DNA from: JABDPF01 sp036351055
Lineage (GTDB): Bacteria > Pseudomonadota > Gammaproteobacteria > Xanthomonadales > SZUA-36
Reading direction: 5' to 3'
Assembly: GCA_036351055.1 (NCBI GenBank)
Contig: JAZBOH010000045.1
Location: 1-15,005, forward strand
DNA: 15,005 nucleotides
Numbering within the stretch: the first letter of the stretch is position 1; each line of letters begins with the position of its first letter. Below are positions 5,519 through 13,455 of this stretch, piece by piece. Both the position numbers and the translations under genes were made by a program. The notes beneath the pieces are model-generated. The model saw nothing but the letters and a program-made list of their open reading frames with translations, was not told the origin of the DNA and made no database searches.

Positions 5519-8500
5519 ATGCGCCGTTTTCTTTTCATTTCGTTTCTCGCCCTGGTTATCCTGCTTGCCCTGGTCATTGGCGCGGGCGCGTGGTTGGCCA
5601 ACGACGAAGCATTCTTGAAGAACCGGCTCACAGAATACGCAATGGAGTACACCGGGCGTGAACTGGTCGTCGATGGGCCGCTTGACCTGAAGTTGGGGCG
5701 GGAGACCACCATCGATGCACGTGATATCCGGTTTGAAAATTCGGCCTGGGCGGATTCACCCGACATGCTGCGCCTGGGTCACCTGCGGGTCAGTGTGGAT
5801 ATCCCCAGCCTGTTTGGGGACCTTCCCCACATACCTCTCATCCAGTTGGAAGACTGCCTTGTTGATCTCGAAAGCAATGAGTCTGGCGACTCGAACTGGG
5901 AGGTTTTCCCGGAAGCTGATAAACCAGAACCCACGGTAGCCGGGAAAACGGGGCTTCTGCCTGTCCAATTGGGCCGCCTGTTAATCGACAATTGCCGACT
6001 GACACAGGACAGCCCGGCGCATGAAGTCCCGCTGGACATCAGGATCGGTACAGCCCGCCTGGAGCGCACGGTCGCGGATCGCATCGAAGCAGAGGTTTCG
6101 GGGAGCATCAACGACGATGAGCTTGAAATAGGCGGATGGCTGTCACCCGCCAGCGCGTTCATCCACGGCGGGCCACTCCACCATGAACTGGATCTGCGGA
6201 CGGGACCGGTGTTTCTGGATGTTTCAGGAACATTCGCCGACATCGAAACCCTGTCGCAACCCGAGTTCAATGGACGCTTCTACGGCCCCGACATCGGCGA
6301 CGTGCTGGCGCGGTTCGGTTTGCCGCCTCTGGCCGATGGGCCGTTTGATATGCGGGCGGTACTGGACATGCGTGCAGACATGGTCAAAGTCGATATAGAC
6401 GGCGACCTCGGCACCCTGGACCTGAAAGTCCACGGTGAACTGGACAAGCTGCTCAAACCCGGTAAAGGGCGCATCAATACCCAGGCCTCCGGCCCTGACC
6501 TGCAGGCCCTGGGTGAAGCCCTGGGTATCGAGGGCCTGGTTCCCGACGCTTTTGAATGGGAGGCCGATTTCAAGGTCGAAAAGGGCGTTTTCCATGTCGC
6601 AAACGCCCGACTGGCGACAGAACAGGACGAAGCTACGCTCTCCGGCGATTTTTCCACCACGGCAGGCATGCCCGACTCCCGTCTCTTTCTGAGCCTCAGA
6701 AGCGACGAGGTCGGCCGCTGGGGGGCGCTGTTGGACAAATCCTGGCCGGAGCAGGGCGCCATCGAGTTCAAAGGGCAGGCCAGCACCGATTCGAGCGGAC
6801 TCATCACCATTGATGCCAGCGTGCTGCATGGCGCCAGTGAGCTTCATGCAGACGGTGACATCGGACCACTGGCCGGCCCTTTTGAGCCGGACCTCAACTT
6901 CGAATTTCAGTCCGGCGACATGCCCCGGCTGGCCGGTCTGTTTGGGCGGCCCGGCTTTCCGGGTGGCCGGTTCGGGATGACAGGACATGTCCGGAAAACG
7001 GGGCGCGAAATTTTCATCGAGAACCTCGAGACATTCCTGGAAGATCACCGTGTTACGCTAGGCGGGCGCCTGATGCTGGAGAAAAATTTCGCCGGCAGCA
7101 ACATCGACCTGCAGTTCGAAATCCCCGACCTGGCGGCACTCGGACGGTTGTTTGGGCAGCACAACCTGCCCGGCGAACGCGTTCTGATCAATGCCAGTCT
7201 CAAGCCGGTTGGCGAAGGGCTGGCGATCAAGGTCAACAACAGTGAAGTCGGGGAAATCCGGCTGGAACTGGACGCGATGATTCCTGACCTGGACCAGCCG
7301 CTGGGGCTCGATGCAGAATTCAACGTTCAATTCCCCGACGAAGAAATACTGCGCCTGCTCTTGCCCAGCCTCGGCTTCCCCAGGGGACGGCTGGCCATCA
7401 GCGGCGGCCTGGTCAACCAGGAGGACCGTACCCGGGCCGACGCCGTCCTGCTAACGCTGGGAGAAAACAGGCTGGCCCTGGACGGGTTTATAACCCGGGA
7501 CGAATCGTTCGACCTTGACTTACAGTTCAGCGGGCCGGATGGCAGTGAATTCGAGAGCCTGGTTGGAACGCACCCGGGAAACGTCCCCTTCGAGATTTCG
7601 GCCCAGCTGCGCGGGACCCCCAGGAAATTCACCCTGACTGAACTTTCCGCACAGGTCGGCAAAAGTATCGCGGCTGGAACTGTGACCGTGGAGCTATCTG
7701 ATATTCCACAGGTATCAGGAACCTTGAGATCCCCGTACCTCAATATCAGTACCTGGACACAGAAAGAGGCAGAGGAAGACCCGGACAGCAACATAAAGAC
7801 CAGGCAAAAGTACCTGTTTGACGATACCCCGGTGATGCGGATCACCGATTTGGGTGTAGAGATCGACCTGCATCTGGAAGCCGATACCGTCGACCTGGGT
7901 GAGTCCCATGTCGATGATCTCGAGATGAGCTTCCTGTTGCAGGACCAGCTGATTGAGGTCAAACCGTTTTCTTACCGCGACAAGAGAGGCGCGGCACTCA
8001 ACGGCTCCCTGACCCTGGACAGCCAGGGTTCCCGGCCACAATTCGACATGAGTCTCGTCGCAAAGGACTTTCACCCGACCATAGGCACGAAGGAAGGACA
8101 GGACCCGGCGACTTTTCCATCGGGTGATTTCGCCATCATCCTGCACAGCACCGGCGAAACCCGGCGGGAAATGGCCAGCAACCTCGATGGCAAGTTTCGC
8201 ATGAACCTGGGTCCCGGAAAGCTGGCGCCCGCTGCCTATGGCTTTCTCATGACCGACTTTCTTGGACAGCTCATCGACACCCTGAACCCGTTTACCGAAG
8301 CGCAGGAATACACGGAACTGGAATGCGCCGTTGCCGCTGCTGATATCGAATCCGGCCTGGCTACCCTTTCACCCCTGGTCTTTCATGGCAGGAAACTGAC
8401 CATCATCAGCGAGGGCATCATCGACCTCAACACGGAGAAACTGGATATTTTCTTCAATTCCAAACCCCGCAAGGGGCTCGGCATCAGTGCGACTGACCTG

Positions 8501-8710
8501 GTCAATCCCTTTATCAAGGTTGGCGGCACCCTGGCCGCTCCTGCATTGATACTGGATGCAAAAAATACGGTTGTTAAGGGCGGCATCGCGGTTGTCACCA
8601 TGGGAATCTCGATACTCGCAAACTCACTGGCGGACCGGTTCCTGAGCAGCAGGGACCCCTGCGGCGATGCACTCGAGGCGATTGAAAAACGGGAGCAGGG
8701 TGGGCCCTGA
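5519..8710 (+). CDS. AsmA-family protein, long periplasmic beta-repeat protein
   Basis: This is a 1063-residue protein with an N-terminal membrane helix (about 4-27) followed by the AsmA start pattern: LTEYAMEYTGRELVVDGPLDLKLG...TIDARDIRFENSAWADSPDMLRLGHLRVSVDI. The long middle consists of beta-rich units of roughly 100 residues with recurring 'L...LPxG....i.g' stretches (for example near LFGRPGFPGGRFGMTG, LFGQHNLPGERV and LPSLGFPRGRLAISGG). The C-terminal region (FHGRKLTIISEGIIDLNTEKLDIFFNSKPRKG...) is the conserved AsmA C-terminus and ends in a Gly/Val-rich segment. AsmA relatives such as YhjG, TamB and YhdP are held by one helix in the inner membrane and span the periplasm as a groove for phospholipid transfer. 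That role is inferred here. The gene follows the sigma operon by 55 bp and converges on the barrel gene across 86 bp. Confidence 0.9.
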   Translation: MRRFLFISFLALVILLALVIGAGAWLANDEAFLKNRLTEYAMEYTGRELVVDGPLDLKLGRETTIDARDIRFENSAWADSPDMLRLGHLRVSVDIPSLFGDLPHIPLIQLEDCLVDLESNESGDSNWEVFPEADKPEPTVAGKTGLLPVQLGRLLIDNCRLTQDSPAHEVPLDIRIGTARLERTVADRIEAEVSGSINDDELEIGGWLSPASAFIHGGPLHHELDLRTGPVFLDVSGTFADIETLSQPEFNGRFYGPDIGDVLARFGLPPLADGPFDMRAVLDMRADMVKVDIDGDLGTLDLKVHGELDKLLKPGKGRINTQASGPDLQALGEALGIEGLVPDAFEWEADFKVEKGVFHVANARLATEQDEATLSGDFSTTAGMPDSRLFLSLRSDEVGRWGALLDKSWPEQGAIEFKGQASTDSSGLITIDASVLHGASELHADGDIGPLAGPFEPDLNFEFQSGDMPRLAGLFGRPGFPGGRFGMTGHVRKTGREIFIENLETFLEDHRVTLGGRLMLEKNFAGSNIDLQFEIPDLAALGRLFGQHNLPGERVLINASLKPVGEGLAIKVNNSEVGEIRLELDAMIPDLDQPLGLDAEFNVQFPDEEILRLLLPSLGFPRGRLAISGGLVNQEDRTRADAVLLTLGENRLALDGFITRDESFDLDLQFSGPDGSEFESLVGTHPGNVPFEISAQLRGTPRKFTLTELSAQVGKSIAAGTVTVELSDIPQVSGTLRSPYLNISTWTQKEAEEDPDSNIKTRQKYLFDDTPVMRITDLGVEIDLHLEADTVDLGESHVDDLEMSFLLQDQLIEVKPFSYRDKRGAALNGSLTLDSQGSRPQFDMSLVAKDFHPTIGTKEGQDPATFPSGDFAIILHSTGETRREMASNLDGKFRMNLGPGKLAPAAYGFLMTDFLGQLIDTLNPFTEAQEYTELECAVAAADIESGLATLSPLVFHGRKLTIISEGIIDLNTEKLDIFFNSKPRKGLGISATDLVNPFIKVGGTLAAPALILDAKNTVVKGGIAVVTMGISILANSLADRFLSSRDPCGDALEAIEKREQGGP

Positions 8711-8796
8711 TCAAGCCGAGATGCTCGGGGTCACTGCGCCGCCCAAAGTTCCTCGAATTGCAGATCGTTTTCAAGGCCAAAAACCGGGCAGAAAGA

Positions 8797-9609
8797 TTAC
8801 CACCTGAAGATCACGCCAACGGCGGGGCCGCTGAAGTTCATGTCTGCGATAGGCTTTCCAGAGGGCATGTCATAGTCCAGGTAGCGCCAGACGGCGGCAA
8901 CCTCGCCCCAGTTGAAGCGATAACCCAGGCCCGCCACAGCTTGCCAGGTCATATCGGAGTCACCGGTGCCGATGTCCGCGTAGTAAGGTATGAACCACTT
9001 GTTGTTATGGCCGAATGCCAGGTTTCCGCGCAGGCCCACGATGAAATCCCAGTAGCTGTCGCCAAGGGTGACGCTGCCGGTGCGGCCGGGTAGAGGCGTG
9101 CCACCGATGTCACCACTGAAGGACCAGTCAAGCCCCTGTTCCACGTCGAGGTAACGTACCCCGGCCACAAAATCGAAAGATTTGTTCGATTCGTCCACCA
9201 TGCGGTAGTAGCCGGCGGTGGTCCAGATCCAGCTTTTCATGTCGAAACCGACCTTGCCATTGAGGTCCCAGGGCAACTGGCTGCCACCGATCATGCCGTC
9301 TCTGACATCAGACTTCGAATTACCCAGGTCCATGTAGATCACGTCAGTCAACAGGCCCCAGTTTCCCTTGCGGGCGTCGAACGAGCCCTGGAAAGTGAAC
9401 TGGAGGTTGTCGAGAATATCGCCGATGCCGATGGTGAAACCTCCTCCATCCGTTATCGGGATATTGGTCGTTCCAGAAATATCAGGGAACCAGCCATAAA
9501 CGCTGGCCCCGAATTCCCAGGAGTCAGTTGAGTCGGCAGACAACGATGCGGGCAATAAAGCGGCCGAAAAGAGCGCCGTGTGCACCATTTTCTTAATCGA
9601 TTTGTTCAT
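8797..9609 (-). CDS. outer-membrane beta-barrel protein
   Basis: This 270-residue protein has a clear Sec signal peptide (MNKSIKKMVHTALFSAALLPASLSA, cleavage before DSTDSW). The rest is alternating short beta strands with aromatic belts: FGASVYGWFPDI, LQFTFQGSFDAR, WGLLTDVIYMDL, WIWTTAGYYRMV, FDFVAGVRYLDVEQ, YWDFIVGLRGNLAF, KWFIPYYADIGTG, TWQAVAGLGYRFN and VAAVWRYLDYDM. It ends in GVIFRW, the aromatic C-terminus recognised by the BAM machinery. I count about 10-12 strands. This kind of barrel, with a GTSDSDxTWQ-like strand and 'GY.F.WG....WRYLDYD', is common in uncharacterised outer-membrane proteins of Gram-negative bacteria. No ligand can be named. A strong Shine-Dalgarno fixes the start. 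It lies 134 bp after the patatin gene. Confidence 0.85.
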   Translation of the reverse strand: MNKSIKKMVHTALFSAALLPASLSADSTDSWEFGASVYGWFPDISGTTNIPITDGGGFTIGIGDILDNLQFTFQGSFDARKGNWGLLTDVIYMDLGNSKSDVRDGMIGGSQLPWDLNGKVGFDMKSWIWTTAGYYRMVDESNKSFDFVAGVRYLDVEQGLDWSFSGDIGGTPLPGRTGSVTLGDSYWDFIVGLRGNLAFGHNNKWFIPYYADIGTGDSDMTWQAVAGLGYRFNWGEVAAVWRYLDYDMPSGKPIADMNFSGPAVGVIFRW

Positions 9610-9620
9610 GAAACCTCCTT
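9607..9620 (-). promoter_or_regulatory. strong ribosome binding site of the outer-membrane protein gene
   Basis: On the minus strand AAGGAGG (9614-9620) is followed by four bases and the ATG at 9609-9607, a near-perfect Shine-Dalgarno. It suggests high expression, as is usual for abundant outer-membrane proteins. Confidence 0.8.
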
Positions 9621-9670
9621 GCGATCAGTATTGCTATTCAGGCAGCCCCTCCGGGTCGATTCGTAGGGCT

Positions 9671-9684
9671 CTGAATCGATTCAG
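9671..9684. promoter_or_regulatory. 14-bp perfect palindrome, candidate operator
   Basis: CTGAATCGATTCAG is a perfect 14-bp palindrome 62-75 bp upstream of the outer-membrane protein start, in the short spacer after the patatin gene. A further half-site, CGATTC, occurs at 9657-9662, 20 bp from the same hexamer in the palindrome (9677-9682). The position suits a dimeric regulator acting on the barrel gene. No regulator is identified, and the stem is too short and lacks the T-run of an intrinsic terminator. Confidence 0.4.
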
Positions 9685-9743
9685 TCTGACGCCCACTTCA
9701 TCAACTCCGGCCAGACCACTACCGAACCGGTTGATAAGCGTAA

Positions 9744-11993
9744 TCAGTGGATCTTGTCCAGGGCGGACCCCTCTGGCAGCGGCCGGCCCAGCGAGAACTG
9801 CAACTCCCAATTGCCATTGGTCACGTAACCCAATGACAGCATAAAGGGCCCGACCGGCGTGCGGCCGTTGAGCGAACCGGAAATGCCATACAGGACGTCC
9901 TCGGCGCTCAAGTCATGTCCGCCGGTCATTTGGCCCGCCTGTAGCTTGAGGCCAGCATACAGGGCCTGGCCAAGCAGTGGCTGGATATCGCTCAGCTTCC
10001 AGAGGTAACTGCTGCCCGCGAACCAGTAGTCGTCACCGCGAAGTTCATCGATTTTCAGACCGGGAAAGGACCGTATACCGCCCAGCCGAAAATCATGTGC
10101 CGGGGGTAATTCGCCGTTGATCGTCGCGCCCGCGCCGACAATGAGGTTGAGCGAATCACCGCGCCAGGGGAATGCCTTGGTGAAAACGCCTTCCAGCATG
10201 TCGTAACTTTCCTGACCACCCAACCAGGAGTCTGAATGCGCGTACTCGAGAAAAATCAGGCTGCCCCGGGTAGGCAGGCCGATATTGTCACGCGTATCGT
10301 AGGTCGCACTGACAAACAGGACGGTTTCATCGCTCTTTTCCTCATCTGGAAGAACTACGGAGCCGGTATCCCGCTCTGACTCAATCCACCCGCTCCGGAG
10401 GCCGGCGGTGAACTGCGCCCGGCTGCCCACGTTGGCGCCAAGGGCGACTTCGCCATGAAAATTCTTCAAGTAGTACTGTGCGATCCGTTCACCGTCCTGG
10501 TAAACACTTTCCAGGTTGCTCTCATAGTTGATCGCCGGCCTGATAAAAAACCGCTGCTCCACATCGAGAGGCTGATAAAAACGGGTCGTTAACAAGGATT
10601 GACGGCCGAGCTGCAAGGCATTGTTCCAGCTGGCCCCCAGGCTGTTCACCCATGTCCTGCTGTGATCAGCGCGGAGTATGGCATCAAGCTCCCCGCTCAA
10701 ATCGGCATACAGCCCCAGGTCGAAACGCAGAAAATTGGGGCCCCACGACTTCTCGGCCGGGCTGAGCGTGACCGTGCGTTGACCGGGCGGTCCGCTAAGC
10801 TCGTAAGTCACACGTTCGAAATCACCAAGTGAGTACAGATGGTCTATATCGCCACTGATTTGCGCGGGACTGATTTCCTTGCCTGCCTGCAACTTCTCGA
10901 GGTTGATCTGGACATACTCCGGGTTGACCCGTTTGAGGCCCTCGACTTTCACTTCGGCGATCCTGATGGTGTGCGCATCCTGGGTGCTGACGGTACTGCG
11001 CCAGGCCAGGTATTCCTCCTCTGACACGGAATACCGGCTCAACTCGGATCTCATCTTTTCCGCTGCCGCCCTGCCCAGTACAATCGCGTCCGGTACACGC
11101 TGGAAATCACCGGTTCCGATGTCGCCCATGGGCACGGAGATGCCGATGTCATCTTCGGTGAGTGTCGCGATCTGCGCTTTTTCGTTGGCCTCGATCATCA
11201 CGGACATGGAACGGCCGATCAGGGAAACGGCCGTGTGCAGGTTCTCGGCTTTGGGTTGGGGGGTCGACAACCAGACCGCTATAACGACATCCGCGCATAA
11301 TTCCCGTGCAATATCGACCGGCAGGTTGCGGACCATTCCACCGTCCGACAGGACCTGGTCGCCCATGAGTACCGGTGAAAAAGCACCGGGGACAGCCATG
11401 CTGGCGCGCATGGCAACGGAGAGGTCTCCGCTTCCCAATACGACCATTTCGCCGCTGACCATGTCGGTAGCCACGGCTCTGAACGGAATGGGCAGGTCGT
11501 CAAAATCTTTTTTGAACCGGGCATCGTTGACCAGGTTACGGATCGTTTCTTCGATTTCCTGGGTCTTGACCAGGCCGCCGGGCAGCACGATGCCGCCCTT
11601 GTTGAGACCGAATTCAAGCGAGTTGGTGTAGCCGGTTCCCTGCAGTTTCTGGTTGATGGGCATCCGGTCCCTCGCGCCCTGCGAGCCGACGGTTTCGGAC
11701 CAGTTGATCGCTCTGGTTTCCTTTTCAAGTTCCGCGGCAGGCATTCCAGCGGCGTATGTACCCCCTACCAGGGCGCCCATACTGGTGCCGGCGATGCAGT
11801 CAACCGGAATCTGGAGCTCATCCAGAACACGGATCACACCAATGTGTGCCGCACCCTTGGCGCCACCGCCACCCAGCACCAGGCCTATTCGCGGGCGCTT
11901 CGTTTCGCGGTTTTCTGATGTATCCGCGGCCGCAGCAGAGAACCCCACTACGAGGGAAAGTGCGATGATCACCGTCCTGCCATATCGGAGCAT
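9744..11993 (-). CDS. patatin-like phospholipase with POTRA and outer-membrane barrel (PlpD-like, type Vd)
   Basis: This is a 749-residue, three-part protein. After a signal peptide (VIIALSLVVGFSAAAA, about 8-23) comes a patatin domain with the oxyanion-hole motif GGGGAKGAAH (41-50), nucleophile Ser71 in GTSMG, and Asp217 in SDGG, the Ser-Asp dyad of patatin lipases. At about 345-420 a single POTRA-like segment follows (HTIRIAEVKVEGLKRVNPEYV...LYSLGDFERVTYEL). The rest is a BamA/Omp85-type barrel with strands such as LYADLSGELDAILRADH, and FRLGGIRSFPGL..., close to the lid-loop motif of the superfamily. PlpD of Pseudomonas aeruginosa has this layout and nearly this length; relatives hydrolyse phospholipids, and some may release the passenger to the surface. 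All catalytic residues are present. The last residues (SALDKIH) extend past the usual terminal aromatic (FSLG...). Only a weak Shine-Dalgarno (AAGAAG) precedes the ATG. Confidence 0.93.
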   Translation of the reverse strand: MLRYGRTVIIALSLVVGFSAAAADTSENRETKRPRIGLVLGGGGAKGAAHIGVIRVLDELQIPVDCIAGTSMGALVGGTYAAGMPAAELEKETRAINWSETVGSQGARDRMPINQKLQGTGYTNSLEFGLNKGGIVLPGGLVKTQEIEETIRNLVNDARFKKDFDDLPIPFRAVATDMVSGEMVVLGSGDLSVAMRASMAVPGAFSPVLMGDQVLSDGGMVRNLPVDIARELCADVVIAVWLSTPQPKAENLHTAVSLIGRSMSVMIEANEKAQIATLTEDDIGISVPMGDIGTGDFQRVPDAIVLGRAAAEKMRSELSRYSVSEEEYLAWRSTVSTQDAHTIRIAEVKVEGLKRVNPEYVQINLEKLQAGKEISPAQISGDIDHLYSLGDFERVTYELSGPPGQRTVTLSPAEKSWGPNFLRFDLGLYADLSGELDAILRADHSRTWVNSLGASWNNALQLGRQSLLTTRFYQPLDVEQRFFIRPAINYESNLESVYQDGERIAQYYLKNFHGEVALGANVGSRAQFTAGLRSGWIESERDTGSVVLPDEEKSDETVLFVSATYDTRDNIGLPTRGSLIFLEYAHSDSWLGGQESYDMLEGVFTKAFPWRGDSLNLIVGAGATINGELPPAHDFRLGGIRSFPGLKIDELRGDDYWFAGSSYLWKLSDIQPLLGQALYAGLKLQAGQMTGGHDLSAEDVLYGISGSLNGRTPVGPFMLSLGYVTNGNWELQFSLGRPLPEGSALDKIH

Positions 11994-12127
11994 TTTTGAT
12001 TCGATCTTCTTGCCTCGTTGAGTCTCTAGACAAACTGGAATCTTGACACAGTTTACGCATGCGCGGCCAAGTGCATCAAACGCACGATACCGGTCATACC
12101 GTCAGCCAGCGAGAACGACGCCGGCTT

Positions 12128-12180
12128 GGTCAACGGGCCAACGTGGCGGACACATTCGCCTCCCTGTTGGCCCGTTCACC
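12128..12180. terminator. large interrupted inverted repeat, possible terminator
   Basis: AACGGGCCAAC (12132-12142) and GTTGGCCCGTT (12166-12176) are perfect 11-bp inverted repeats. Skipping one mismatch, GGT (12128-12130) and ACC (12178-12180) extend the stem to 14 of 15. The 23-base loop itself holds GGCG (12145-12148) and CGCC (12157-12160), a smaller nested stem. It lies 29 bases after the stop of the small secreted protein gene and before the patatin gene, so it could end the DUF2092 transcript. No T-run follows in that direction. A T-rich stretch (12183-12200) follows only in plus orientation, where no gene needs terminating. Confidence 0.5.
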
Positions 12181-12208
12181 GGTTTTGCATTTCTCTCTTT
12201 AGGCGGGA

Positions 12209-12598
12209 TCACTGGACCACATAGACCAAATTGTTGCTTTGGAACGTCGGCCGGTACATCACGCCGCCACAGTTGAACAGGCTGGTTCCGTCAACCGTCG
12301 TGGACTCGCAACCGGAGGGTAACGCGCTCACCATGGTACCTGCTGCTAGAACAGAAGCGGCTGCCGGGGCGGGCGCGGCTTGCGGTGCAGCGGCCGCGGC
12401 ACTTGATGAGTAAACGACGGCTCGACGCGTTGTGCGACGGGCGACACCAGCCACCGACACGGGCGTCAGGGGCCTGCCGACAATAGCCTCGGCGTCAGCG
12501 ACAAACACGGGGGTCAGCGGAACGTCGGGCGAGAAACTCATCGTCCAGAGACCGGCCAGCGCAAAGAACAAGAATACGGATTTAATCAGAGTTTTCAT
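12209..12598 (-). CDS. small secreted Ala/Pro-rich protein encoded with DUF2092
   Basis: This 129-residue protein begins with a hydrophobic export signal (LIKSVFLFFALAGLWTMSFS, about 4-23). It then has two near-identical octapeptides, PLTPVFVA (27-34) and PLTPVSVA (43-50), and a basic patch ARRTTRR (53-59). An Ala/Pro-rich linker (67-87) follows. A small C-terminal module comes last: LPSGC (93-97), F-N-C (110) and GGVMYRP...NNLVYVVQ. The two cysteines could form a disulphide. The C-terminal module resembles the short 'GxxYYxP....VVYVVV' ends of proteins often found beside DUF2092 genes, but I cannot name the family firmly. The start is set by GAGGAGGGG just upstream on the minus strand; an upstream in-frame ATG at 12670 lies inside the DUF2092 gene. 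The TGA of that gene overlaps the Shine-Dalgarno, so translation is coupled. Function unknown; export to the periplasm or beyond is inferred. Confidence 0.72.
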   Translation of the reverse strand: MKTLIKSVFLFFALAGLWTMSFSPDVPLTPVFVADAEAIVGRPLTPVSVAGVARRTTRRAVVYSSSAAAAAPQAAPAPAAASVLAAGTMVSALPSGCESTTVDGTSLFNCGGVMYRPTFQSNNLVYVVQ

Positions 12599-12611
12599 GG
12601 TCCCCTCCTCA
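12599..12611 (-). promoter_or_regulatory. ribosome binding site overlapping the DUF2092 stop codon
   Basis: On the minus strand the sequence reads TGAGGAGGGGACC and then the ATG at 12598-12596. The TGA (12611-12609) is the DUF2092 stop and its last two bases open the Shine-Dalgarno GAGGAGG. Ribosomes ending the first gene would sit on the start site of the second. Confidence 0.75.
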
Positions 12612-13382
12612 GTTCCCGGTCGGGTCCAGGGTGATGAATTCAATTGCCTGTGCGTCTTCCGGTTGGGCAAAGTCGAATGTTTCCTGCGATATACCCGGCT
12701 CGATATCCCATTCCCGGATCAGGACCGTGAATTGCGGTGCGCTCACGACGTCGCTCGAGGTGATCACCAGCTTGAGCGGCAGAGGCTGCTCGCCCCGGGC
12801 GGTCCAGAGCTGGAAGTCCGTGCCGGGCTTGCTGAACGCAAGGTGGTCGCAAACCACACCTCCGATGAAGGATTCCCCGACGACAAAGGCTGACATCACG
12901 TCTTCCATCAGGATCTCGTACGCATTGCTGTAGAGCAAGTCGCCCGCGGGCGCCACGATATCGAGGGAATCGCGGGCGAAATCGAGCATGCCTTCCAGCG
13001 TGTCGGGCGCATCGACGGTCGAGTAGTAGCCTGTGCCGGCATCGTACAGGGTCAGTGTTTCGCCATCGTAGAAAAACTCCTGGGAGACCAGGTCGCCCAG
13101 CCTTGCAGCATAAAAGCGGTCAGGGCGCATGACGGCAGCTTTTGCCGAATTGTCGAACTGGATTTTCTGACCCGTATCCAACACAACTTCCATGGACATG
13201 TCTGTGACCAGGCCGAACCGTTGCAGGCCGGACAGGTAGGCCATGGATTTTTCCAGTATCTGGGTTGCTTCGGGAGAAATTTTAGAATCGCCGGCAAAAA
13301 GCCACCCGGGTGCTGTTGCCAGTACCAGAACCACCATGCAAGTTCGCATCGTTGTAGCGATCGAAAAGTTGAGTCTGAGCAT
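12609..13382 (-). CDS. DUF2092 family periplasmic protein
   Basis: This 257-residue protein has a signal peptide ending in VLVLATAPGWLFA, before GDSK. The mature part starts with SPEATQILEKSMAYLSGLQRFGLVTDMSMEVVLDTGQKIQF, continues with RPDRFYAARLGDLVSQEFFYDGETLTLYDAGTGYYSTVDAP, and carries the hallmark block GGVVCDHLAFSKPGTDFQLWTARGEQPLPLKLVITSS. This matches my knowledge of DUF2092 (LolA/LppX-like fold), a periplasmic beta-sandwich family with no settled function; lipid or lipoprotein binding is often suspected from the fold. The start at 13382 is preferred over 13457 because GAGG stands about nine bases before it and the signal peptide then has normal length; the ATG at 13349 has no such site. 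It is the first gene of a two-gene operon with the small secreted protein. Confidence 0.85.
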   Translation of the reverse strand: MLRLNFSIATTMRTCMVVLVLATAPGWLFAGDSKISPEATQILEKSMAYLSGLQRFGLVTDMSMEVVLDTGQKIQFDNSAKAAVMRPDRFYAARLGDLVSQEFFYDGETLTLYDAGTGYYSTVDAPDTLEGMLDFARDSLDIVAPAGDLLYSNAYEILMEDVMSAFVVGESFIGGVVCDHLAFSKPGTDFQLWTARGEQPLPLKLVITSSDVVSAPQFTVLIREWDIEPGISQETFDFAQPEDAQAIEFITLDPTGN

Positions 13383-13455
13383 GTGTCTATACCTCGCTGA
13401 ACGGGAAAAGACCGGCGGCGCGCAGGCATCCAATGGACCCCGAGACCACCAGTTC

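Noticed and set aside
6224..7048. 274-codon open frame on the minus strand
   Set aside because: It is antisense to the AsmA-family gene; no domain, start signal or composition supports it.
8716..8728. CCGAG-ATG-CTCGG hairpin after the AsmA gene as a terminator
   Set aside because: Only a five-base stem with no T-run; too weak to call.
10879..11631. 250-codon open frame on the plus strand
   Set aside because: It is antisense to the patatin gene, where catalytic motifs prove the other strand; the translation is low-complexity Ser/Thr/Arg.
12043..12071. Perfect TTGACA as a plus-strand promoter
   Set aside because: No -10-like hexamer at 16-18 bp and no plus-strand gene downstream; the plus-strand frame at 12043-12276 has no coding character.
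12599..12670. Upstream start for the small secreted protein
   Set aside because: It would overlap the DUF2092 gene and hide the signal peptide; the strong Shine-Dalgarno selects 12598.
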